A DNA stretch of 48,630 bases from Cyanobacteria bacterium PR.3.49 (lineage in GTDB: Bacteria > Cyanobacteriota > Vampirovibrionia > Obscuribacterales > Obscuribacteraceae). Position numbers and translations under genes: made by a program. The notes under the pieces are model-generated. The model did not search any database, had not been told where the DNA came from, and saw only the letters and a list, made by a program, of their open reading frames with translations. Shown here piece after piece: positions 1 to 7,803 of this stretch (position 1 is its first letter; each line of letters opens with the position of its first letter). The DNA is taken from the NCBI GenBank assembly GCA_013997645.1, contig PNKB01000015.1:1-48630 (forward strand). Direction: 5' to 3'.

Positions 1-637
1 CCAGATCAACGGCTTTCTTGTAAATATCCAGCGCTGTGCGAGCCAGTGGAAGATTGGTGTCGGAATCCGGACCGATCAATTCTTGCATTTCATCCAGAGA
101 TTTATTAATCGCGCGCACATCGGCTTGCCATGTTTTCCAGAGCGGGTTTATCTTTGACTCTATATTTGGTGGCACGGATGTCCTGCCATTCGTGTCTACA
201 TCATTGATGTCGTCCGTCAGAAGCTGAATGATAGGCTCGAGCGTGTTCATGTAAAAAACCAGCCAGTCTTTTCTGGGCGGCAAATATTTTTTCTTTTCTG
301 AAATCATGGCCGCGCTGATTTCATTCGGGTTGAAGTGCAGTGCTGAATCGCCCGGTTTCACAACCACTCGTGTGGCTTCCAGGAACAAATTAATTGCCTG
401 CTGTTTGACCTGCCCGACGCTCAGCCTTGTGTCGCGCAAATCGGAAAGCATTTCTTCCGGCTTCAGTTGCTCTTTGTCGTCGACTGTGCGGCGCCGTAAA
501 ATTAATTGATGCTCGCTCGAGCGCTCCTTAGACTTAGCGCTCGGCGCTGAATCTTCAGCTTTTGCCTGGCAGCTGAAGCCGGCAAGAGCAATGGCTGCTG
601 CGACCACTGTAGAAGCATAAACTCGCTTTTTAGACAT
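1..637 (-). CDS. Exported protein of unknown function, 3' end outside window
   Basis: Reading the minus strand from an ATG at 637 gives an open frame that runs off the left edge without a stop (212 codons seen). The first 26 or so residues are a Sec-type signal peptide: MSKKR, then a hydrophobic AASTVVAAAIALAGFS-like stretch, with a likely cut after AKA (residues 24-26). A Cys lies just before this, but the preceding residues (AGFS) are not a good lipobox. The mature part is charged and helical in look (for example KPEEMLSDLRDTRLSVGQVK) with no motif I recognise. Upstream (638-684) lies a short gap before the next minus-strand gene, so the two may be co-transcribed. I am confident it is a gene and that it is exported; the function is unknown. 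Confidence 0.72.
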   Translation of the reverse strand, partial: MSKKRVYASTVVAAAIALAGFSCQAKAEDSAPSAKSKERSSEHQLILRRRTVDDKEQLKPEEMLSDLRDTRLSVGQVKQQAINLFLEATRVVVKPGDSALHFNPNEISAAMISEKKKYLPPRKDWLVFYMNTLEPIIQLLTDDINDVDTNGRTSVPPNIESKINPLWKTWQADVRAINKSLDEMQELIGPDSDTNLPLARTALDIYKKAVDL

Positions 638-684
638 GCAATCTGTTTCCTCTTACTCAACTTTCTCGATTAATGCCGGATACC

Positions 685-1434
685 CTAGAGCGCAAAAAGA
701 TCTTCACTCAGCCCTTTGTTCGTCTCCAAATTTTGGAAAAGAACGACTGCATGAGGAACGCCGTTTTGAAATGTGTGCCAGCCGACCGGGGTTTTGGTGT
801 CGTTGCTGATGTATAAGACCTCCACAATCGGGCTGTCCGGCGCAGAACCTTGGCGCAGGACAATAATGCTGACTTGCTCAGGGAATGCTTTCACGGTTGC
901 CGAGCCGGTCATTGTCGCTGTGGCGCCGCCGCTCAAGCTGCTTTGCAGTTCGTCGTAGAGCGAGGCGAAATCGCTTTTCGCCAGGCTGTAACCGGTGGGC
1001 AATTGCAACGTGCGCGAATCTTCTTTGAGCGTGATTTTCATAAAGCTGAGCGTGCCTCCGCCGCATCCTTTTATAGTCCCTTTCGTATCGCGCGCTACAA
1101 CCGAGCCGTTACGATAGTCCTTAGTCTTGATCGTGGCTTTGAACAAGCCGCGATACTTATAGATGTAGTCGGCCGAGCCGTAGTCTTTCCACGAGCCGCT
1201 CTTGCGAGTGTACAAACGGCAGTAGACTTTGTAGTCGCGAATCTTTGAAGCTTGCGCCTTGAGCGAATTCAAATAAGCCGGAGTAACTGCCGACTTGGCC
1301 ATCGTGGTGAGAGCGCCTGCGTCGGGCAGGCTCGTTTCCGGATCGATGTCGAAGGCAGCGTCGGCAGCCTGGATCGAAATTGTGCTCAGCCAAGCGAATG
1401 CCAAGGCCTTAACCAAATTAGAGCGAAAATCCAT
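685..1434 (-). CDS. Exported protein of unknown function
   Basis: This encodes 249 residues when started at the ATG at 1434. The open frame extends 20 codons further upstream (to 1494), but the shorter start places a normal signal peptide at the N-terminus: MDFRSNLVKALAFAW and a cut near ADA, residues 24-26. The mature protein has a basic Tyr-rich segment (CRLYTRKSGSWKDYG, SADYIYKYRGLFK) followed by beta-strand-like sequence ending in a segment with ILRQGSAPDSPIVEVLYIS and WHTFQNGVPHAVV. That layout suggests a small beta-rich periplasmic or envelope protein, perhaps of the lipoprotein-carrier/DUF1571 style, but I cannot assign a family with confidence. The same-strand neighbours are another exported protein downstream and a TPR protein upstream. 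Confidence 0.75.
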   Translation of the reverse strand: MDFRSNLVKALAFAWLSTISIQAADAAFDIDPETSLPDAGALTTMAKSAVTPAYLNSLKAQASKIRDYKVYCRLYTRKSGSWKDYGSADYIYKYRGLFKATIKTKDYRNGSVVARDTKGTIKGCGGGTLSFMKITLKEDSRTLQLPTGYSLAKSDFASLYDELQSSLSGGATATMTGSATVKAFPEQVSIIVLRQGSAPDSPIVEVLYISNDTKTPVGWHTFQNGVPHAVVLFQNLETNKGLSEDLFAL

Positions 1435-1509
1435 ATTCAGACCCTTATCAACACTTGAGGCGCCGAAGATATGCGAAGAGCTTAGTTCTAACATATTTTG
1501 GACGCAGCG

Positions 1510-2112
1510 CTATCCTCTTGCTCCACGCTTCTTACTCTTTGAAAGAACAAGTTTTTCAAGGTCACCGCAATTGCACTTGTGGTGAGGGTCGTACGCCATG
1601 GAGGTGCGGAAGGCTTTGACTGCTTCAGGCACCCGGCCTTCGCCCATCAGGTAGTAGCCAAGATATCGGTAGCCCTCGATTGACTTAGGATTGATCTGAA
1701 TTGATTTGTTGATGTGCTGAAAAGCCTTCTGCTTGTCACCCATTTGCAAATGGCACCAACCTAAATACGCTTCTGCATACGCATCGGGTTTGGCATTGGC
1801 AAGCTGGGCCCAGAGTAAAGCCGCCTGCCTGAATTCGTGTCTGGTCGTGTGAAATTTCGCCAGCCTGTAAGTAAGCGCTCCTGATTGCGCGCGTTTCTTG
1901 AGGGATGAAACAGCTGCAGTAGATTGCGGTGGGACTTTTGACAAAACGGACTGGGCGGATTTTTCGTCAGCGAAAGAAACTGTGCCCATGAGCAGCGTAA
2001 GGACCGCCGCGCAAATGGCCGTGCTTAAAAGATTGAACTCTTGGTTCGATTTTCGTCTGGAATAAAAACGCTTATTTGAGGGCGCCAGTGTAATCGATTG
2101 GCAAATTTGCAT
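1510..2112 (-). CDS. Exported or membrane-anchored TPR protein
   Basis: This gives 200 residues from the ATG at 2112. A TTG at 2157 is in frame but has no better ribosome site, and both starts lie inside the 3' end of the upstream GT20 gene, a 41-bp overlap for the chosen one. Residues 29-48 form a hydrophobic segment (STAICAAVLTLLMGTVSFA) preceded by a basic stretch, so the protein is exported or anchored with a long N-terminal region. From about residue 80 there are roughly three TPR units, with typical YAEAYLGWCHLQMGDKQKAF and GYRYLGYYLMGEGRVPEAVK blocks. It ends with a CNCGD motif and a basic tail. TPRs bind proteins; the partner is not evident. The overlap suggests translational coupling with the upstream gene. 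Confidence 0.8.
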   Translation of the reverse strand: MQICQSITLAPSNKRFYSRRKSNQEFNLLSTAICAAVLTLLMGTVSFADEKSAQSVLSKVPPQSTAAVSSLKKRAQSGALTYRLAKFHTTRHEFRQAALLWAQLANAKPDAYAEAYLGWCHLQMGDKQKAFQHINKSIQINPKSIEGYRYLGYYLMGEGRVPEAVKAFRTSMAYDPHHKCNCGDLEKLVLSKSKKRGARG

Positions 2113-3547
2113 GCGCAATGTGGCGACCGCCTTGAATGGACTGGCGAAGGAATCCAAGTGCCCAGTCGTGCAATTGATTCCAGCCTACCACTCTGCGCAT
2201 CGAATTCATGCGTCGCCTTTTTTCTTCCACTTCCAGACTGAGCGCCTGAGAAATGGCCGTGGCAATATTGTCGGGACTGTTCGGGTCGACCAGAAGCGCT
2301 CCTTGAGACAATTCTGCCGAGGCGCCGGTCTGTTTGCTCAAAATAAGCGAGCCCTGTTCGTCGAGTCGGCAAGCCACATACTCTTTGGCGATCAGATTCA
2401 AGCCGTCTTTTATCGAATTGACAATCAGTACGTCAGCCGCCTGATACCAGGCAGCCAGGTCGTTTTGATCGAGATATTCGTTGACAGCTAAAATCGGCTG
2501 CCAGCCGTTCGATTCGAATCGCTTATTAATCCTGGCGATTTCAGAAAGAACGCTGGTTTCATATTCAGTAGCGGGTGCGCCTGAATATTTCACGGCATGG
2601 CAAACTTGAACGTAATGAAAGCGGCGCAGCCAACTTTCCTGGGTTTCGAGAAAGCGCTCAATGCCGGCCAGCTTTTCGAGCACACCCTTGGTGTAGTCGA
2701 TGCGATCCACTCCGAGAATTACTTGATTAGCCAGCCTATGTTTTACGCCGATTGCTTCTGCTTTCGGCTTATTGATGCGAGCCAGCTTTTGCCACAGTGA
2801 AAAATCAAGGCCCAATGGCATTACCACCACTCTTGTGTGCGAGCGGCGGCGGCGCACTTCCATTTTGAGCACGTCGACCTGAGCATTGGGAAAAAGCTCT
2901 TTGACGGTATTCAGGAAATTGGTCGCGTATTCGGTGGTGTGGAAACCGATAAGCTTGTTGCTGAGCAGCGCATCGACGAGTTCTTTGCCGATTGGTGAAT
3001 TGACGATCACTTCCGGTTCCGGCCACGGTACATGCCAGAACTGGCAAATAATCAGCCCCGCTTGCATGGACATCAGCGGCGCGGCCAGCGGCACTTGATA
3101 ATCGTGCAGCCAGCACAGGGTGGGAAAGCTCTGTGAGGAAACGCTCAACGAATCGGAGGCGACAATTTCATTGACCTGGCGAAATGCCTTCCAATTTTCG
3201 GCATCGAAATTTGCTTTGTCCGTCAGACCATGCAACAGAGGCCAGAGGTAGTCCTGTGCCGCCTTTCTGTGCCTTTCAGCCAGGTGTGCAGGAATCTTTG
3301 GAGAATAAAAGGAAAAGCCCTCAGGTGGCTCGTCTTGCTGCGGCAGGGATTTGCCTTCGATGGCAAACCAATGCACTTTGGTGCCCAGACGTTTTACTAC
3401 CGGTTCAAGGCTTTTGGAAACACCGCCTGACAGACCGGGTCCGTTGTAGGAAATCACTTTAAGGGTCGGTAAGAACAGCTCCAGTTCTTGAAAGTCTTCT
3501 CTTGATAGTGGTGTCAGAAGGGGTGGCGACTGGAGCGAAGAAGGCAT
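2072..3547 (-). CDS. otsA: GT20 glycosyltransferase, probable trehalose-6-phosphate synthase
   Basis: The 491-residue length is usual for OtsA without a fused phosphatase. Family 20 enzymes join UDP- or GDP-glucose to glucose-6-phosphate to make trehalose-6-phosphate in the cytoplasm. Visible motifs are WLHDYQVPL, FWHVPWPEPE, GFHTTEYATNFL, the phosphate-binding GVDRIDYTKG near residue 280, and DGLNLIAKEYVA with its donor-binding Asp, Asn and Glu. Oddly, the N-terminal SNR motif, whose Arg holds the acceptor phosphate in E. coli OtsA, reads S33-Y-N here (VISYNGPGLSGG), so acceptor choice may differ; a glucosylglycerol-phosphate-synthase-like activity is an alternative. No otsB-like phosphatase is next to it. 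The ATG at 3547 has a GGAG about 14 bases upstream. The family is certain; the exact product less so. Confidence 0.85.
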   Translation of the reverse strand: MPSSLQSPPLLTPLSREDFQELELFLPTLKVISYNGPGLSGGVSKSLEPVVKRLGTKVHWFAIEGKSLPQQDEPPEGFSFYSPKIPAHLAERHRKAAQDYLWPLLHGLTDKANFDAENWKAFRQVNEIVASDSLSVSSQSFPTLCWLHDYQVPLAAPLMSMQAGLIICQFWHVPWPEPEVIVNSPIGKELVDALLSNKLIGFHTTEYATNFLNTVKELFPNAQVDVLKMEVRRRRSHTRVVVMPLGLDFSLWQKLARINKPKAEAIGVKHRLANQVILGVDRIDYTKGVLEKLAGIERFLETQESWLRRFHYVQVCHAVKYSGAPATEYETSVLSEIARINKRFESNGWQPILAVNEYLDQNDLAAWYQAADVLIVNSIKDGLNLIAKEYVACRLDEQGSLILSKQTGASAELSQGALLVDPNSPDNIATAISQALSLEVEEKRRRMNSMRRVVGWNQLHDWALGFLRQSIQGGRHIAHANLPIDYTGALK

Positions 3548-3644
3548 TCTTGTGAGTTACTCCGATAATTTATCCCGTCTCGACTGCAGTTTAGATTGAC
3601 GGGTGTGCAGGGACTTTGACGACTTTTCAGCGAATGATGCCGGA

Positions 3645-3650
3645 TATAAT
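3645..3650 (+). promoter_or_regulatory. -10 box of a possible small-RNA promoter
   Basis: A perfect TATAAT lies 42 bases before a terminator-like hairpin. The -35 region is poor: TTGACG at 3616-3621 is 23 bases away, too far, and no better match sits at 16-18 bases. It is therefore only a candidate promoter, and its interest comes from the structured sequence that follows. Confidence 0.35.
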
Positions 3651-3656
3651 TTGCCT

Positions 3657-3717
3657 GTCTTGCAAAATTTGGCGGCCTCAGCAAAGAGGCTCGCTGTCTC
3701 GACAGCGCGATTTTTTG
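3657..3717 (+). ncRNA. Possible ~60-nt structured small RNA
   Basis: If transcription starts about 7 bases after TATAAT (3645-3650), the product would be about 60 nt long. It would hold a first hairpin GCCTC-agcaaa-GAGGC (3675-3690) and a second stem CGCTGT/ACAGCG (3692-3697 and 3702-3707, loop CTCG) followed by a T-rich run. Compactness, two adjacent stems and an intrinsic terminator are what a bacterial small RNA looks like. It matches no family I know, and the promoter lacks a good -35, so confidence is low. Confidence 0.28.
3692..3717 (+). terminator. Intrinsic terminator, plus strand
   Basis: Stem CGCTGT/ACAGCG with loop CTCG is followed by CGA and TTTTTTGTTT. No plus-strand protein gene ends here, which is why a small RNA upstream is proposed. 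Confidence 0.45.
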
Positions 3718-3986
3718 TTTCCCGTTAACGCCAGCAGAAATCTCGCCAGGCGAGTCTGCTCGATTTCCCGAAGTCTGGACAAATAGACGCGGATGAAAGT
3801 TGGCGAAGACGTATGTCCGCTGCGTTTCACATTCGAGTGCCGCAAGTCACATTTTTCAAATTCCAGATACATATAAGGTAAGGTATATGCGCTGGGTAAT
3901 CAAGTTGATCTTTGTTCAATTAATCCCGGCTTAACAGACTTTAACGAAGCGTCTGTTGGTACCACAGGCGGTGCGGTGTTGTCCGG

Positions 3987-4532
3987 TTAGTCGAGCAAGC
4001 CCGGCAGGTTGACTATTTCTATTCTTCCGGCTTTCACATCGACCGTCGGCACTATGGCGCGAACAAAGGGAATCAGCACTGTATCTGCTTTCTTGGGGTC
4101 CGCACAGCTCATCTCGAGAAACTCACCCGATTCGCCGACAATATCGCATATGGTGCCAAGTTTTTCGCCGCCCTCGGTCGCGTAAACATCCAGTCCGACC
4201 AGATCGCGCATCCAGAATTCGTCTTCGTAGAGGTCTCGAATCTGCTGGCGCTCCGTTGTGATTAGAGCTCCGAGAAGTTTTTCCGCTTGAGTGCGATCCG
4301 CTATGTCTTCCAGCTTCACCAGCATATGCCGTTTTTCGTACTTCATGCTGTCCACTCGATGATTGGACGTTGCACCACTGGCGGTACTAACCTTGACAGT
4401 TTTCACTGCGCTGAGAAGATCTGGATTGTTGGTCTCCAGGCGCACTTTCAGTACGCCTTTTAAACCGAGTGCGCCAATAACACGCCCGACAATGAAGTCG
4501 CCTTGTGAAGGTTTTTGCTTCTCTTTCGTCAT
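3987..4532 (-). CDS. rimM: Ribosome maturation factor RimM
   Basis: The 181 residues are the normal length. RimM helps assemble the head of the 30S subunit and binds ribosomal protein S19. The N-terminal beta-barrel is marked by GDFIVGRVIGALGLKGVLKV (about residues 11-30), and the PRC-barrel by EDEFWMRDLVGLDVYATEGG (about 103-122), then GTICDIVGESGEFLEM and a VLIPFVRAIVPTVDVKAGRI block ending in NLPGLLD. The ATG overlaps the stop of ubiX in TAATG, so the two are translationally coupled. The usual partners trmD, rpsP and rplS are not beside it in this window. The match across the full length leaves little doubt. Confidence 0.96.
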   Translation of the reverse strand: MTKEKQKPSQGDFIVGRVIGALGLKGVLKVRLETNNPDLLSAVKTVKVSTASGATSNHRVDSMKYEKRHMLVKLEDIADRTQAEKLLGALITTERQQIRDLYEDEFWMRDLVGLDVYATEGGEKLGTICDIVGESGEFLEMSCADPKKADTVLIPFVRAIVPTVDVKAGRIEIVNLPGLLD

Positions 4533-5218
4533 TACGTGTTCTTCTTAGAGCCTGCACCGCCGGTGCTTTTGAATATTTCCTTCTTTTCAGACTTCCATCT
4601 TTTGAACAGTTGATTGTCGAAGTCGAACTGGTCCAAGACCCGCCCGACCACGAAATCGATTTGATCTTGAACACTTTCCGGTTTGTGATAAAACCCTGGT
4701 GAGGCGCAGGAAACAATCGCACCGGCCTCGGATAGAGCAAGCATGTTTTTCAACTGAATATGTCCGAACGGCATCTCGCGCACAACGATCATGAGCGGGC
4801 GTCTTTCTTTGAGGCAGACCGCAGCAGCCCTGTGAATCAGGTTTTCGGTAAGACCAGCTGCAAGTGCTCCCAGTGTTCCCAAAGAGCATGGCACAACGGC
4901 CATCCCCCTGGTTTTGTAAGAACCACTCGCCACCGTGGCGCCGTAATTATTCAATGAGTGCACTGTAAGCGGGACGGACGGGGGCAAATCGAGATGCTGC
5001 AAAAGTTCGTCTTTGAGATTCTCACCAAAGACAAGATCGTTTTCCTCTTTCATCACCATAAGCGCGGCTTTTGAAACAAGCAGCTCGACGGGCTGATTTT
5101 GAAGCAATAAGAATTGCACCAGGCGCAAACCATAGACGGAGCCTGAAGCTCCTGTTATAGCGACGACAAAAGGCAGCGAGCCTGCGCTCTTTCCATGTCC
5201 ATCACCATTGGCGTTCAT
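4532..5218 (-). CDS. ubiX: Flavin prenyltransferase UbiX
   Basis: UbiX joins a dimethylallyl group to FMN, making the prenylated cofactor used by UbiD-type decarboxylases. The 228 residues show the flavin-binding VVAITGASGSVYGLRLVQFL near residues 18-37, a CSLGTLGALAAGLTENLIHRA helix, LKERRPLMIVVREMPFGHIQ, and the closing SPGFYHKP and VDF-like segments with VVGRVLDQF. It overlaps rimM by one base and sits 18 bp after an exported protein gene. No ubiD is visible here, so the client enzyme must lie elsewhere. The start ATG at 5218 gives a short polar lead (MNANGDGHGKSAGSLP) before the first strand. Confidence 0.94.
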   Translation of the reverse strand: MNANGDGHGKSAGSLPFVVAITGASGSVYGLRLVQFLLLQNQPVELLVSKAALMVMKEENDLVFGENLKDELLQHLDLPPSVPLTVHSLNNYGATVASGSYKTRGMAVVPCSLGTLGALAAGLTENLIHRAAAVCLKERRPLMIVVREMPFGHIQLKNMLALSEAGAIVSCASPGFYHKPESVQDQIDFVVGRVLDQFDFDNQLFKRWKSEKKEIFKSTGGAGSKKNT

Positions 5219-5236
5219 CTTTTAAGTCCGAGATTG

Positions 5237-6370
5237 CTAGAAATCCGTACCGGGCGCTTTTTGCCCGTCGGGTCCGGCGCCGGATGGCATTGTAGCAGGC
5301 GCCTGCCCGCCTCCACCCTGAAAGCTGCCGCCTTGAGCCGGCTGCCCGCCGCCCTGGAAGCCACCTGCTCCGGGCTGACCGCCACCCTGAAACATCTGGT
5401 TACCGGGTAAGAAATTTCCCTGTCCGGGAGTATCGGGTATCAACGGCTGGTTGTTTTGAGGAGCGTCTTCTTCCTCTTCTTCGGCTTGTTTAGAGCCTCG
5501 CTTGGCGAAACGCCTGCCGCCATTTCGGTCGACGCGATCTTGATCGTCCATCGGCGAATCCAAAACGCTCGTGCTGCCGGGCGCGGCAGCTATGCCCATT
5601 TTGAATGGCGCATCTACTCTGATGGAAAGAGGAGAACCAGCCAGTATATAGAGATTGAAATTGCGTTTGATCAAGGAGCGCACATGTGAAATTCCGGACA
5701 TATTGCCGCCGGCCTGCCCGCTGCCGTAGATAGGATCGCGCATGATGTCCTGCGGCGTTACGACTTTAGGTGCCTGCCCCGGCTTGGCGCGGTAGCGCTG
5801 TTGCGCTCCCGGGGCTACCGCTTCGAATGAATCCGAAGTGCCTACATAAGCGACGCCATGGCCGAGTCGTGTATTGGCTCGCTCGTGGCCGCTGCGCCCC
5901 CGCCCTCGTCCTCCGCCTTGAGCCTGGGTTTCGCCGGCCAGCGATGCTACAAGAGGATAGGTGACGCCATCGGGCGTGCGCAGTCCGGAAAGCTGTACGC
6001 GCAATTGTCCTGTCGGTTTGGGAAAACCTTTAGTGTGCGGCAAACGGCTGGATGGAACGCATTCGACCACTTCTCCAATGACTGCAGAACCGGCAGGAAT
6101 GAGAACATCGGTGCCGTTGGCCAGAACCGGCGATGAAACTTCCACTTCGAAGCGCTCGCCCTGCTTGCTCACGGCCGAGCCAATCGTTTTGTCGATGCGA
6201 CCTTCGAAATGCACCCCAATCGGAATAATTACTGTCTTGCCGTGCATGGTTTGCGCCGGTCTGTACAGATCGCCGGCATTCTGGCGGCGCTGCGCCTCGG
6301 CAGGCGATGCCAGCGGCCCGATAGCGGCAAGCGCTGCTGCTAGTAATAAGATTGCCGGTTTGGTATTCAT
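5237..6370 (-). CDS. Exported Gly-rich protein with possible VirB10/TrbI-like domain
   Basis: Starting at the ATG at 6370 (GAGG eight bases upstream) gives 377 residues and a clean signal peptide (MNTKPAILLLAAALAAIGPL, cut near AEA). A 7-codon longer start at 6391 is possible. Residues about 40-140 read TVIIPIGVHFEGRIDKTIGS, then VLANGTDVLIPAGSAVIGEV, then GQLRVQLSGLRTPDGVTYPL. This order (threshold strand, LIPAGS.v.Gev, a strand with PDG) parallels the C-terminal barrel of VirB10/TrbI, the outer-membrane scaffold of type IV secretion; this is my reading, not a proven match. The C-terminal 70 residues are Gly/Gln-rich (FQGGGQPGAGG repeats). It stands apart from the secretion-like locus but shares its Gly-rich style. 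Confidence 0.8.
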   Translation of the reverse strand: MNTKPAILLLAAALAAIGPLASPAEAQRRQNAGDLYRPAQTMHGKTVIIPIGVHFEGRIDKTIGSAVSKQGERFEVEVSSPVLANGTDVLIPAGSAVIGEVVECVPSSRLPHTKGFPKPTGQLRVQLSGLRTPDGVTYPLVASLAGETQAQGGGRGRGRSGHERANTRLGHGVAYVGTSDSFEAVAPGAQQRYRAKPGQAPKVVTPQDIMRDPIYGSGQAGGNMSGISHVRSLIKRNFNLYILAGSPLSIRVDAPFKMGIAAAPGSTSVLDSPMDDQDRVDRNGGRRFAKRGSKQAEEEEEDAPQNNQPLIPDTPGQGNFLPGNQMFQGGGQPGAGGFQGGGQPAQGGSFQGGGGQAPATMPSGAGPDGQKAPGTDF

Positions 6371-6419
6371 CTTTGAGCCCTCGATAGGCATTTAGGCTTT
6401 ATTGTAGTCCAAGTGGTGC

Positions 6420-6740
6420 TCAGTGCGCGTCGCCGTCCGTTTTGTCATTGTTTGAGCCGTCGGAGCCGCCATTGTTAGGACCGGACGTATGTGTATCGCT
6501 GCCGGCATCTGTAACGTCCGAAGCGCCGGCACGAGCCCTGCGCATGCGGTTCACTGCTTGCCGGGCCATAAGAAGATTTAAAAAATACGCCGCCGCCAGT
6601 GCCACCACAATCAGTATCACCATGCGGCCGATTCCAGCCACATAAGCGAAAATGGCAGGCAGCATGATACCGGCGGCGGCCAAAATAATCAGGGCACCCC
6701 CAATTTTGACCAGCAGATTTTTGTTTTTGTTGTCGCTCAA
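6420..6740 (-). CDS. Small two-TM membrane protein, TTG start
   Basis: The frame is open for much longer upstream, but that part is the shadow of the neighbouring gene. The real start is most likely the TTG at 6740, which overlaps the upstream TGA stop (TTGA) and has GGAAGAG in front of it. The product is 106 residues: a lysine-rich start (SDNKNKN), two hydrophobic segments (KIGGALIILAAAGIMLPAIF and VILIVVALAAAYFLNLLMA), a basic RMRRARA patch and a disordered Asp/Gly/Asn/Ser-rich tail ending in DGDAH. I do not recognise the family. It is almost certainly translated together with the gene at 6737-7180. Confidence 0.72.
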   Translation of the reverse strand: MSDNKNKNLLVKIGGALIILAAAGIMLPAIFAYVAGIGRMVILIVVALAAAYFLNLLMARQAVNRMRRARAGASDVTDAGSDTHTSGPNNGGSDGSNNDKTDGDAH

Positions 6741-7180
6741 TACTGCTCTTCCGCTTTCAAATATTGGGAGAAGCGGTCGATTACCTGAGGAGCTATCAGT
6801 TTGGATCCCGCCCACCAGGCGGCACCGATGAATACAGGTACGACCAGAACACGCACCAAGGGCGGCAGGAACCAGTAGAAAAAACTGGACATGACGCAAG
6901 CTGCGCCTACGGCAATGGTTATGGAAAAACGCTCGATATAGCGCTCTTGCTCTGCGCGCGACAATTGCTGAAAGGTGCGACCCAAAAGATTGAGGTAGTT
7001 TTTCCAGATCTTCTGCAGCCCGCCTGTGGAATCTTTCCACGCTTGAGTTTCCTGGATGTTGCGTGGTTTGGAGCCGTCCATCGGGCGGCGCTGCGAAGGT
7101 CTCTCAGCCGGCGGCCAATTGTCGTCGCCACCGCCTTCAAAGTTTCCTCTGCCGCCTTTGAACTGTTTCACGCTCATCAC
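6737..7180 (-). CDS. Small membrane protein, paralogue of the gene at 7348
   Basis: The 147 residues start at the ATG at 7180, six bases after AAGGAG; a second ATG follows directly. A Gly/Pro-rich polar head (about 50 residues, FKGGRGNFEGGG) leads into an amphipathic region with RTFQQLSRAEQERYIERFSI, then two close membrane segments (AVGAACVMSSFFYWFLPPL and VLVVPVFIGAAWWAGSKLI). About 50 residues from ERYIERFSITIAVGAACV to KLIAP are nearly identical to the neighbouring gene at 7348-7782, so the pair arose by tandem duplication. The function is unknown; the ERYIERFS helix next to the membrane is the best conserved feature. It overlaps the downstream small membrane gene by four bases. Confidence 0.8.
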   Translation of the reverse strand: MMSVKQFKGGRGNFEGGGDDNWPPAERPSQRRPMDGSKPRNIQETQAWKDSTGGLQKIWKNYLNLLGRTFQQLSRAEQERYIERFSITIAVGAACVMSSFFYWFLPPLVRVLVVPVFIGAAWWAGSKLIAPQVIDRFSQYLKAEEQY

Positions 7181-7347
7181 CTACTCCTTGCTACTTCCTA
7201 AATATACATATATATCGGCCGGAAGTTTTTAGCGTCTATCACTCTCTTTCCCAAAAGTCAGATATTTTGTCGCTTTTGCATTTTGCCTTCGAGATTCTTC
7301 TTTGTAGCTTTATCGAACATTCTTTCAATTAACTGTTGGTGCCGCTA

Positions 7348-7782
7348 TTACCGCAGTCTGTTTAAAAACCAGCCTGCGCATCCGGCTGAAAGAATCAGGG
7401 GCGGAATGAGCAGTCTTTCCGGAGAGGGAAATGTCCAATAAAAAAAACCGTATGCCGCTAAGCCCATGCTGAGGAGAATTGCGATGTGAAACGGCGTCAA
7501 TTTGATTAGTAAAGGAAACCGGGGCGGGCAAGCAAGAGCGCGATCTGCGACTGCCGGTGCAATCAGCTTTGCTCCGGCCCACCAGGCACAACCGATGAAG
7601 ACTGGTACGACAAGAACGCGGATGAGAGGCGGCAAAAACCAGTAGAAGAAGCTGGATGCAACACAGGCCGCGCCCACCGCGATTGTGATTGAAAAACGCT
7701 CGATGTAGCGCTCCTTGTCCGCCGGCGAAAGCCGGCCGAAAGTGTCTAGCAAGAGCTGAAGCAAGTGGCGAAATTTATTCAC
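7348..7782 (-). CDS. Small membrane protein, paralogue of the gene at 6737
   Basis: The 144 residues begin with an amphipathic lead (MNKFRHLLQLLLDTFGRLSP) and ADKERYIERFSITIAVGAAC, continue through SSFFYWFLPPLIRVLVVPVF and AWWAGAKLIAP as in its paralogue, then have a different C-terminal half with two more hydrophobic segments (FHIAILLSMGLAAYGFFYW and LLIPPLILSAGCAGWFL). The shared core is better conserved than the flanks, which suggests a functional module. It lies 21 bp after the big TPR gene at 7804, so it is probably in the same operon. No known family comes to mind. Confidence 0.8.
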   Translation of the reverse strand: MNKFRHLLQLLLDTFGRLSPADKERYIERFSITIAVGAACVASSFFYWFLPPLIRVLVVPVFIGCAWWAGAKLIAPAVADRALACPPRFPLLIKLTPFHIAILLSMGLAAYGFFYWTFPSPERLLIPPLILSAGCAGWFLNRLR

Positions 7783-7803
7783 GGACTCACTCCCGGTTTG
7801 TGA

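Larger units (their letters stand above)
3548..3986. other. 439-bp gap between otsA and rimM
   Basis: I see no convincing protein gene here. A 64-codon minus-strand frame at 3678-3872 lacks a ribosome site and resembles nothing. The gap holds a perfect TATAAT at 3645-3650 and two consecutive small hairpins, the second followed by T-rich sequence, together suggesting a short plus-strand transcript. Another inverted repeat (AACAGAC at 3933-3939 with GTCTGTT at 3951-3957) lies just after the end of rimM without a T-tract. It also carries whatever promoter drives otsA on the minus strand. Confidence 0.6.

Noticed and set aside
3678-3872. 64-codon minus-strand frame in the otsA-rimM gap
   Set aside because: No ribosome site, no export signal or motif; it overlaps the hairpin/terminator region.
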